The translations under genes were made by a program, and so were the position numbers. A stretch of 12,099 nt of DNA from an uncultured Clostridium sp. (GTDB taxonomy: Bacteria > Bacillota > Clostridia > Clostridiales > Clostridiaceae): positions 1 to 12,099 of the forward strand of contig NZ_CAKVKB010000103.1 in assembly GCF_934754915.1 (NCBI RefSeq). Reading direction: 5' to 3'. A model generated the notes under the pieces. It saw nothing but the letters and a program-made list of their open reading frames with translations, ran no database searches and was not told the DNA's origin. Positions 5,762 through 12,099 of the stretch are shown one piece after another (the stretch's first letter is position 1; the number at the start of each line of letters is the position of its first letter).

Positions 5762-7129
5762 GTGACTAAAGAAGAATTAAAAAAATCAAGTACAAAAGAT
5801 ATTAATTCATTAGCAGTAAAGATGCTTATATCACTGGGGATGGCTGTTGTTGTAGGAATAATAGCTGTGTTTTTAAGAGAATATTTTAATTCTAATGCAA
5901 AAGGCTATATATGGGATGCTATAAATAGATTGCTATTTCAAGATATAAGTACAGCAGATGGCAAGAATTCAATAGGAATATTTTATATTCTCGGTCAGAT
6001 TTTCATTAATTCATTACAGCTTGTTATTGTTCCTATGATTTTTTCTTCTATAGCATTAGCAATGTGCAGAATTAATGATACAAAGAAATTGGGACGTATT
6101 TCAACTAAAACATTATTAGGGTTTTTAACCACATCTGTACTTGCGTTAATACTAGCAGGAATTTTGAGTTTTATAGGTTATAAGGCAGGAATATTTAATC
6201 TGGCAGTAGAAAGCAAAGAAACTGTAGAAATGAGCGTTTCCCAGTTAACTAATCCGCTTATGGTATTAATTGAAGCAGTTCCGAGTAATATTGTAAGTGT
6301 ATTCAGCACTAATGGAAGAGTGCTGGCAGTTGTATTTACTGCTGTAGCAACAGGTTTATGCATAAATCAATTAGGCGATAAGGCAAAATATGTAAAGGGA
6401 CTTCTTGAGGACATAAATAATATTATAAATGTATTTTTAAATTATGTTATAGTAAAGTTCAGTCCTATAGCAGTGTTTATTCTTATTGTAAGAACTTTTG
6501 CAGTTTATGGAATAGATAGAATAAAACCTGCTCTTGCATATATGGCAACAGTATCTATAGCAGCAATGTTATTCTTATTTTTAGGATATCCACTGTTCAT
6601 TTATGTTACTACAGGATTAAATCCAATAAAGTTTATGAAAAAGATAATTAAAGTTGCTCTTTTAGGATTTTCAGCAGCTTCATCAGCAGCAGCACTTTCA
6701 TTGAATATGAAAACAAATGTAGAGGAACTTGGTGTTAATGAAGAAGTGGCAGCATTTACCCTTCCTCTTGGAATGACCATTAACATGAATGGAACAGCAA
6801 TAATGCAGGTTGTTGCAACAATATTTATAGCTGCAAGTTCAGGATATATAATAAGGGTATCAGACGTAGTGATTATTGCAGTTTTAGCACTTATAGCTTC
6901 TGTAGGAACACCATCAGCACCAGGATCATCAATGATTATACTATTTTCAGTGCTGAATGGGATGGGGTATAATAATGAAGGAGTATTGATTGCATATTCT
7001 ATGCTTCTTGCTATAAACAGGCCAATGGATATGCTTGTAACAAGTCTTAATGTTGTTGGTGATGCAGCAGCTGCAGTTGTGGTATCAAAATCAGAAGGAT
7101 GTTTAGATGCTGAGTTATATAATAATTAA
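5762..7129 (+). CDS. dicarboxylate/amino acid:cation symporter (DAACS/SLC1 family)
   Basis: This membrane carrier has the glutamate-transporter fold and is 455 aa, slightly longer than typical prokaryotic members. Visible landmarks are the first re-entrant hairpin (SAASSAAALSLNM, 304-316), the TM7 motif NMNGT (341-345), the second hairpin (ASVGTPSAPGSSM, 379-391) and TM8 with DMLVTSLNVVGD (423-434). Aligned to GltPh, D423, N430 and D434 match D394, N401 and D405. The carboxylate-binding arginine R397 is V426 here, and the sodium-site aspartate of NMDGT is N343. These changes argue against aspartate or glutamate and for a neutral solute. The start is GTG at 5762. The frame is closed by TAG at 5750 and no good ribosome site precedes it. 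ATG at 5822 is an alternative. Its place in the cluster may mean uptake of a pathway compound, but that is inference. Confidence 0.87.
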   Translation: MTKEELKKSSTKDINSLAVKMLISLGMAVVVGIIAVFLREYFNSNAKGYIWDAINRLLFQDISTADGKNSIGIFYILGQIFINSLQLVIVPMIFSSIALAMCRINDTKKLGRISTKTLLGFLTTSVLALILAGILSFIGYKAGIFNLAVESKETVEMSVSQLTNPLMVLIEAVPSNIVSVFSTNGRVLAVVFTAVATGLCINQLGDKAKYVKGLLEDINNIINVFLNYVIVKFSPIAVFILIVRTFAVYGIDRIKPALAYMATVSIAAMLFLFLGYPLFIYVTTGLNPIKFMKKIIKVALLGFSAASSAAALSLNMKTNVEELGVNEEVAAFTLPLGMTINMNGTAIMQVVATIFIAASSGYIIRVSDVVIIAVLALIASVGTPSAPGSSMIILFSVLNGMGYNNEGVLIAYSMLLAINRPMDMLVTSLNVVGDAAAAVVVSKSEGCLDAELYNN

Positions 7130-7241
7130 TAAGATAAAATTTAAAAATTATATTCTCAATAAATGCTGCAGAAGATTTTTGAAAACAGCAGAAATACACA
7201 GTCTGTAAAGCAGATCTTTTTAAATATTACTTTATTGAAGA
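7130..7241. other. spacer after the symporter gene
   Basis: These 112 bp have no gene and no strong terminator. Only weak pairings are visible, TGCTG with CAGCA and TCTG with CAGA followed by five Ts. Read-through from the symporter gene into aroD is therefore possible. Confidence 0.4.
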
Positions 7242-7344
7242 ATATATATGTTCTAATAATAGAACTACATAATAATTAAAGAAATCTTGAAAAGATTTAT
7301 TCATTAATTTTCAATTGTACATTGTCAATTGAAAAATATATATA
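7242..7344 (-). repeat. dispersed repeat copy C, MITE-like
   Basis: This copy is homologous to 5399-5510 in the same orientation. Shared segments include TTCTAATAATA, CATAATAATTAAAGAAATCT, TTTTCAATTGTACATTGT (one arm varied) and an ATATATAT end. Its hairpin is AAATCTT (7282-7288) with AAGATTT (7292-7298). Its ends are more degenerate than those of copy B. The TATAAT at 7341-7346 falls at its right end, just before the aroD ribosome site. Confidence 0.6.
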
Positions 7345-7366
7345 ATAGTTAATTTGGAGGTCAGAA

Positions 7367-8131
7367 ATGAGTAAAGTAGTTGAAGTTAAAAATATAAAAA
7401 TAGGTGAAGGAGTCCCTAAAATTACTGTACCAGTGGTTGGAACTACTAATGCAGAATTAATTGAAGAAGTAAAAGGATTAAAAGGAATCAAATTCGATAT
7501 AGTTGAATGGCGAGTAGATTTCTATGAAAATGTTGAAGATATAGAAAAAGTAAAAGAAATATTAAATGAAATAAGAGAAGTTTTACCAGAAGCTCCAATA
7601 CTATTTACTTTCAGAACTAAAAAAGAAGGTGGAGAAAGAGAAGTTCCAGTAGAATATTATGTAAAACTAAACTGTGAAATAGCAAAAACTAAAAAAGTAG
7701 ATTTAGTTGATGTTGAATTATTTACTGGTGATGATTTCGTAAAAGAAGTAGTAGATACTGCACATGAAAATGGTGTTAAAGTAGTTATGTCAAATCATGA
7801 TTTCTTTAAGACACCAGCAAGAGAAGAAATAGTTTCAAGATTAACTAAGATGATGGAATTAAATGCTGACCTTCCTAAAATAGCAGTAATGCCTCAAAAT
7901 AAAGGTGATGTATTAACTTTATTATGTGCAACTAATGAAATGAAAGAAAAACATGCAGATCAGCCTATAATAACAATGTCTATGGCTGGAATGGGAGTAA
8001 TAAGCAGACTTTGTGGAGAAGTTTTTGGATCTTGTCTTACATTTGGAGCAGCTAAAAAAGCATCTGCACCAGGACAAATTGGTGTTGAAGATTTAGACAC
8101 TGTTCTTCAAATATTACATAAGAGTTTATAA
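7367..8131 (+). CDS. aroD: type I 3-dehydroquinate dehydratase
   Basis: This cytosolic class I dehydroquinase has 254 aa, the family length. It interconverts 3-dehydroquinate and 3-dehydroshikimate through a Schiff base. Catalytic H144 lies in SNHDFFKTP and the Schiff-base lysine is K171 in LPKIAVMP. Other substrate residues are E47 and R49 in VEWRVDF, R82 or R83-region TFRTKKEGGE, R214 in GVISRL, and S233 and Q237 in KASAPGQI. GGAGG sits 6 nt before the ATG. The gene lies between the symporter and the regulator, with its own terminator. With YdiB it supplies the core of quinate and shikimate breakdown, although the same reaction also serves aromatic biosynthesis. Codon use is strongly biased to AT-ending codons, like ydiB and the flavoenzyme gene, suggesting good expression. 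I see no damage to the active site. Confidence 0.96.
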   Translation: MSKVVEVKNIKIGEGVPKITVPVVGTTNAELIEEVKGLKGIKFDIVEWRVDFYENVEDIEKVKEILNEIREVLPEAPILFTFRTKKEGGEREVPVEYYVKLNCEIAKTKKVDLVDVELFTGDDFVKEVVDTAHENGVKVVMSNHDFFKTPAREEIVSRLTKMMELNADLPKIAVMPQNKGDVLTLLCATNEMKEKHADQPIITMSMAGMGVISRLCGEVFGSCLTFGAAKKASAPGQIGVEDLDTVLQILHKSL

Positions 8132-8178
8132 GTGATTAATTATAGTATTTAGGTGAATATTTTTTAGTATATAGAGAG

Positions 8179-8220
8179 AAGCAGATATTAATTGAAGTGG
8201 TGAATTAATATCTGCTTTTT
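8179..8220 (+). terminator. intrinsic terminator of aroD
   Basis: AAGCAGATATTAATT (8179-8193) pairs perfectly with AATTAATATCTGCTT (8203-8217), 15 bp with a 9 nt loop, followed by Ts to 8220. It cleanly separates the cluster from the regulator gene. Confidence 0.93.
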
Positions 8221-8554
8221 CAACTAAATATATTCAAAGTGCGAATAAATTACAATATAAATATAGTATTAGTATTTGATTATATTCACAAATTTATGAT
8301 TTTACAAGTGTATTTTATCCCACAATAAGTATTTTGTCCCTAAAATTACAAAATAAAGTAAATTGTATTATAATTATAATAGATATATAATTTTTTACTT
8401 GAAAATTTAATAAAATTAACAGACTAAGAAGTGTGAGAGGTTTGAAAATTATATTCGCTATGAATAATTGTAAAGATTATACATATTAATTTCAATTAAG
8501 TTATTAAATTTAAATGAACAGTAATATATGTTTATTGAAAAGTGTGGTGTAAAA
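8221..8554. other. regulator gene upstream region
   Basis: These 334 bp have no credible gene. TATCCCACAA (8316-8325) repeats a sequence from the transporter upstream region (3936-3945). CTAAGAAGTGTGA (8424-8436) repeats one at 5335-5347 ahead of the symporter gene. A possible promoter is TTACAA (8346-8351) with TATAAT (8369-8374), 17 bp apart, which would give a leader of about 170 nt. Confidence 0.4.
8346..8374 (+). promoter_or_regulatory. possible promoter of the LuxR-type regulator gene
   Basis: TATAAT at 8369-8374 has a poor TTACAA at the ideal 17 bp distance. A second TATAAT at 8375-8380 follows directly. It lies between the aroD terminator and the gene, so the regulator probably has its own promoter here or nearby. 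Confidence 0.3.
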
Positions 8555-11023
8555 ATGGGCAGAATAGATTCTAATTTTCAGATATTGATCAGAGAAAGAA
8601 TTAATAAAATGTTAGATAAAATTTTTGAAACAAGTTTTTTTCTTATTACTGCTTCTATAGGATATGGCAAAACCACAGCAGTACAAAATTATTTGAAAAA
8701 CAGAGATGATATAGATGTGATATATTTTTCGGCGTCTGTAGGTGAATGCAGTGGTGTATGGACATGGAAAAAGTTTTGCAGAACTGCTCAGTATATAAAT
8801 GAAAATTTGGGAAAGCAGCTTGGTTTATGTCAATTTCCTAAGAGTGATGAAAGTATTCAAGAAATAGTAGAAGTTATGTTAGATAATATTTTCAAAGAAA
8901 CTGTTATAGTATTGGATGATTGGGAAGAAATAAGAAGTGAGACTATAACCGATTTGTTTGAAAGAATAGCTTTTGAAAATATACCATTTCTTCATATAGT
9001 ATTGATAAGTAGAAACATGCCTAAGATGAAATATATAGAGTATGAAATGAAAAAGAAATGTATTATAATGTGGCAAGAAGATTTAGAATTTACTTTGGAG
9101 GATACAAAAAAATTATTTGAAATCAATGGATTCAAATTGGATGATGATGAAAGTAAATACATATATAATTATACATCTGGATGGACAACGCCTACATATC
9201 TTTCTTTATTTGAATATTCCAATAAAGGAATTTTTAAAAGTATTCCAAAAGCAACTAAATTAATACGTTCAGCTATCAAAGATAGATTTGATGATGAATC
9301 TATAACTATATTGTTAAAACTTTCATTATTTCAGGAATTTTCTCTAGATGAAGCACTTTATGTAATTAATGACAAAAGAGCTGCGACAATTATAAAAGAA
9401 TTATATGATGATAATTTTTTTATAAGATATGATTGTCAAAATGGAATATATAATTTCCATCAAATTTTAAAGATTGCATTAAATGAGGAAATTAAGGGAA
9501 GACATATAGATGAAGAAGTATTATTTAATAGAGCTGGAGAATGGTTTATGGATAAAAAGCAGCCTATTTCTGCAATTAGAAGCTGGGATAAGTGTAAAAA
9601 TTACGAAGCCATTTTAAAAATACTTGAAAGTGATTATATACTTGAATGTATGAATCAGGAATATAAATTTATAGTATCTGTATTTGATAAGATAGATGAA
9701 GAGTTAAAATTGAAACATCCATTTGTATATATTTCTATAATTTATTATTATATTCTTGGAATTAATAAACCAGAAGGAAAAGAACTTTTATATAAATTAA
9801 AATGTTTTTATGAAGAAAATAAAAATGCTTTATATAGAAATCAGATTTTAGGGGAGATAGCAATAGTTGAAAGCTCTTTATATATTTCAGATATTGATAT
9901 AAGAATAAAGTATCTGAAAAAGGCACAGGATTATTTAAGTGGAAATAAATCTAATGTTATACATTCTGGCATGTCTTTTACAAGAGGAATAAATAATATA
10001 ATTTGTTTATATTATAAAGAAGTTGGAAGCTTAGATGATCTTGCTGAAAAATGCTATAAAAATATAAAATATTATGTAGATATGGCTGAGGGATTTGGAA
10101 CTGGAGCAGATTATCTCTTAAAGGCTGAAATAGAGTTTTCAAGAGGAAATATTGAACAGGCCCAACTAAAAGCACGTAAATCATTCTATAAGGCTGAGAG
10201 TAAAGGTCAGACAAGTATATTGGTTGCAGCTGAATTTCTTTTGATGAGAATTGATTTATGTATGGGAAATGTTGAAAAGGTAAAGGAAAGATTAAGAAAA
10301 TTTATAGAAAAATCTAAAAAATACAAATCTCCATTAATAATGTGTAACTGCCATTTTACAATAGGATATATAAATGGTCTTTTAGGAAATTATGAAGAAA
10401 TTCCGTTATGGATAAAAAACAATGATATGTCAGGAATAGTAACGCCTGAAGCAATTGAAATAGGTTATATTTTATATGGATTGTCTATACTTGTAAAAGG
10501 AGATTATATTGCATTAGAAGTTCTAGTAGAAAGTATGCTTGATAAGTATGATAAAAGTGAAAATATAATAGGAAAAATATATGCATATATTTATGGAAGC
10601 ATTGCTAAATATAATTTATATGGATTTAGAGAATCAGAAAATTTCATGGAAAAAGCTATTGAACTTGCAATATATGATGAAATTTATATGCCTTTTGTAG
10701 AACTTTCATATTATAGTTATGATATATTAAAGAGATTGGTTAAAAATAAAGCAATAGATAATATACTGGAAAAAATAAACAAATATAAGATATATAGAAA
10801 TATTCATACTAAAGAATCAAAAGAGATAAATGAGTTGACAGAAAGAGAATTGGCAGTAATGGAACTTATATATAGTGGATATAAGCAGAATGAAATAGCA
10901 GCATCTCTAAATATAAGTCTTAATACAGTAAGATATCATACAAAAAATATATATGATAAATTTGCAGTAAAGAATAAAGTATCAGCAATACAGGTTTATA
11001 CTCAGCAATATATAGATAGATAA
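8555..11023 (+). CDS. MalT-like STAND ATPase, LuxR-family transcriptional regulator
   Basis: This is a large one-component regulator of 822 aa from the ATG at 8555. I prefer that start because a GGTG lies 5 nt upstream. An in-frame ATG at 8528 would add nine residues and has no ribosome site. Numbered from 8528, the Walker A loop is ASIGYGKTT (42-50), Walker B is TVIVLDDW (125-132), and the sensor segment is HIVLISRNMP (156-165). The SGWTTPTYLSLF stretch that follows matches the winged-helix entry seen in MalT-type proteins. The middle, about 340-760, is helical and TPR-like, the usual place for effector binding. The last 63 residues are a LuxR helix-turn-helix with LTERELAVMELI, QNEIAASLNISLNTVRYHTKNIYDKF. 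ATP-bound, effector-bound oligomers of this class activate transcription. Lying next to the quinate/shikimate genes, it probably senses a pathway metabolite. Codon use is less biased than in the enzymes, consistent with low expression. Confidence 0.93.
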   Translation: MGRIDSNFQILIRERINKMLDKIFETSFFLITASIGYGKTTAVQNYLKNRDDIDVIYFSASVGECSGVWTWKKFCRTAQYINENLGKQLGLCQFPKSDESIQEIVEVMLDNIFKETVIVLDDWEEIRSETITDLFERIAFENIPFLHIVLISRNMPKMKYIEYEMKKKCIIMWQEDLEFTLEDTKKLFEINGFKLDDDESKYIYNYTSGWTTPTYLSLFEYSNKGIFKSIPKATKLIRSAIKDRFDDESITILLKLSLFQEFSLDEALYVINDKRAATIIKELYDDNFFIRYDCQNGIYNFHQILKIALNEEIKGRHIDEEVLFNRAGEWFMDKKQPISAIRSWDKCKNYEAILKILESDYILECMNQEYKFIVSVFDKIDEELKLKHPFVYISIIYYYILGINKPEGKELLYKLKCFYEENKNALYRNQILGEIAIVESSLYISDIDIRIKYLKKAQDYLSGNKSNVIHSGMSFTRGINNIICLYYKEVGSLDDLAEKCYKNIKYYVDMAEGFGTGADYLLKAEIEFSRGNIEQAQLKARKSFYKAESKGQTSILVAAEFLLMRIDLCMGNVEKVKERLRKFIEKSKKYKSPLIMCNCHFTIGYINGLLGNYEEIPLWIKNNDMSGIVTPEAIEIGYILYGLSILVKGDYIALEVLVESMLDKYDKSENIIGKIYAYIYGSIAKYNLYGFRESENFMEKAIELAIYDEIYMPFVELSYYSYDILKRLVKNKAIDNILEKINKYKIYRNIHTKESKEINELTERELAVMELIYSGYKQNEIAASLNISLNTVRYHTKNIYDKFAVKNKVSAIQVYTQQYIDR

Positions 11024-11104
11024 ATGTGGCAAAAACTACATTTTTATGCAGTATAAAATGCAGTACATTTCATTGTATACTATATATGAAAGGAGTAGAT
11101 TGAT

Positions 11105-11362
11105 ATGGTTATTAAAAATGTTAAGTTTTTACCTGATTTTATTATTGAATTAGAACTGATGAATAGACAAAAGATAACTTATGATATAAAACCATATAAA
11201 AATTCAGCAAAACTTTGTGGGATAAAAAGTCAGGAATTTTTTGAAAAAGGGATTCTTGTAGATAATAGCTATATAAAATGGGATAAAAGCACGATACTTT
11301 ATGACTATGAAATGTTGGGCAGGGATATGATCAGAAAAATTGTATATAATAATAGTCTTTGA
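11105..11362 (+). CDS. small DUF2442-like protein
   Basis: The protein is 85 aa. Its layout resembles DUF2442 proteins: an N-terminal strand with basic and hydrophobic alternation, a middle FFEKGILVDNSYIKWDKST (44-62), and a tail with LYDYEML. In that family the segment resembles F..v.v....I.W....dl..d.l. No function is established for it. Some members sit in toxin-antitoxin-like pairs, but no partner is visible here. An AAAGGAG site lies 8 nt upstream of the ATG. The gene begins 81 bp after the regulator, with no strong terminator between them, so it may be cotranscribed. Just upstream, ATGCAGTA occurs twice (11046-11053 and 11058-11065). Confidence 0.75.
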   Translation: MVIKNVKFLPDFIIELELMNRQKITYDIKPYKNSAKLCGIKSQEFFEKGILVDNSYIKWDKSTILYDYEMLGRDMIRKIVYNNSL

Positions 11363-11374
11363 ATTAATAAATTT

Positions 11375-11447
11375 AGAAACTATCTCATAAAAGTTAAGCA
11401 AGTCATTGGATTTCAGTTTTTATGAGATAGTTTCTATTATTTTTTTG
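11375..11447. terminator. long perfect hairpin between convergent genes
   Basis: AGAAACTATCTCATAAAA (11375-11392) is the exact reverse complement of 11418-11435, an 18 bp stem with a 25 nt loop. Seven Ts at 11441-11447 favour termination of plus-strand transcripts from the DUF2442 gene. On the minus strand the stem starts two bases after the stop of the opposing gene, but no good T-tract follows. The stem is unusually long for a terminator and could derive from an insertion element. Confidence 0.75.
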
Positions 11448-12099
11448 TATTTCTATACATTTTAATCAGTTTAAAACCATTTTGGGCTGACTGTTGTAAA
11501 TAATCAAATGAAATTATTGAACTGTTAGAGAAAAAGTTATTTAGGGATTTTTTTGAATTTCTAATGTCCATTGTCAAATTTTTTGCCCTTGTCTTTTCAA
11601 TTTGTTCCAAACGTATATTGCTTTTAATGCCTTCCATTATTGAACGGTCATTTTTCAGGGTATTCATATTAAAATGTTCCTGGAGAGTCAGACTGTCAGA
11701 AGTTTTTAAATCTGATATATGAATTTCTTCATCTCTTATAAATTTTAATGAATCAAATTGAAGTTTATTAAATCTATGTTTATTGTTTTTATTATTATCA
11801 TCTGAAGAAGATGATGATGGTGACAGAGTTTTTTCAATATAGGTTTTGTGAAGATGTTCTTTATCATAATGAAACATTTTTATAAAAGAATATATATTAT
11901 AAGCATACATAACACATTGGGCAGTTATATCTTCTGATTTAAATATTAAATTTAAAGTATTTTTGATATTTTCATTAGATTTAGCTAGTTTATCTATATT
12001 GTTGAGATTTTTTAACTTATTAAATATTTGTTCTTCAAGGTAATTCAAAATTTCAATGCCTTTGGAATCATCAACTGAAGAAAAGTTGAATTTTTGAAA
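11437..12099 (-). CDS. hypothetical protein, 5' end beyond the window
   Basis: I do not recognise this protein. The frame is open from the stop codon at 11437-11439 to the right edge. The only candidate start inside, a TTG at 12046-12048, has no ribosome site, so the true start is probably outside; at least 220 residues are visible. It is very polar, rich in Asn, Lys, Ser and Ile, with predicted helices and a low-complexity run of serines and asparagines (SPSSSSSDDNNKNNK) near its middle. No signal peptide, membrane segment or cofactor motif is seen. It converges on the DUF2442 gene and shares the hairpin at 11375-11435 as its downstream boundary. It bears no evident relation to the upstream cluster. 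Confidence 0.6.
   Translation of the reverse strand, partial: FQKFNFSSVDDSKGIEILNYLEEQIFNKLKNLNNIDKLAKSNENIKNTLNLIFKSEDITAQCVMYAYNIYSFIKMFHYDKEHLHKTYIEKTLSPSSSSSDDNNKNNKHRFNKLQFDSLKFIRDEEIHISDLKTSDSLTLQEHFNMNTLKNDRSIMEGIKSNIRLEQIEKTRAKNLTMDIRNSKKSLNNFFSNSSIISFDYLQQSAQNGFKLIKMYRNTKK

Noticed and set aside
2802..8131. Biosynthetic shikimate-pathway operon
   Set aside because: The other pathway genes are missing, the dehydrogenase is YdiB-like with an NAD-accepting aspartate, and transporters plus a flavoenzyme are interspersed, all pointing to catabolism.
8459..8488. Nine-codon leader peptide before the regulator gene
   Set aside because: The nearest AGAGG is about 18 nt from the ATG, too far for initiation, and there is no coding signal.
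11046..11065. ATGCAGTA tandem repeat before the DUF2442 gene as an operator
   Set aside because: Two 8-mers at a 12 bp step without other support. Noted in the gene entry only.
11204..11401. Minus-strand frame overlapping the DUF2442 gene
   Set aside because: The plus-strand frame has a strong ribosome site and family resemblance; the antisense frame has neither and runs through the hairpin.

Overview
The window looks like chromosomal DNA of a low-GC Gram-positive anaerobe, most likely a Clostridium. The evidence is very AT-rich intergenic DNA, strong AGGAGG-type ribosome sites, AGA/TTA/GGA-dominated codon use and compact intrinsic terminators. No phage, plasmid, tRNA, rRNA or CRISPR signal was seen.

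Positions 110-8131 hold five plus-strand genes that read as a quinate/shikimate utilisation cluster: a 4Fe-4S/FMN/FAD old-yellow-enzyme reductase (110-2113), a YdiB-type quinate/shikimate dehydrogenase (2802-3668), a major facilitator transporter (4025-5269), a dicarboxylate/amino acid:cation symporter family protein (5762-7129) and a type I 3-dehydroquinate dehydratase (7367-8131). Together YdiB and AroD interconvert quinate, 3-dehydroquinate, 3-dehydroshikimate and shikimate. No biosynthetic neighbours (aroA, aroB, aroC, aroK) are present, and neither is a 3-dehydroshikimate dehydratase. The flavoenzyme is therefore a candidate for reducing the 3-dehydroshikimate enone, which would make the pathway an anaerobic electron sink. 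That last step is inference.

The five genes are not a tight operon. They are separated by 230-690 bp gaps, and three of them are followed by clear intrinsic terminators (2148-2190, 5275-5308, 8179-8220). The aroE gene is followed by a terminator-like hairpin that belongs to a dispersed repeat. Each of the four gaps between them carries a full or partial copy of one repeat family, which looks like a miniature inverted-repeat element. Two gaps share a 37-39 bp block upstream of ydiB and the transporter gene, a possible common regulatory site. The leader of the symporter gene contains an apparent transcription attenuator or orphan riboswitch (about 5551-5640).

Downstream, 8555-11023 encodes a large MalT-like STAND/LuxR regulator, the obvious candidate to control the cluster. 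It is followed by a small DUF2442-type protein (11105-11362), a very long perfect hairpin (11375-11435), and a convergent minus-strand hypothetical gene that runs off the right edge (11437-12099).
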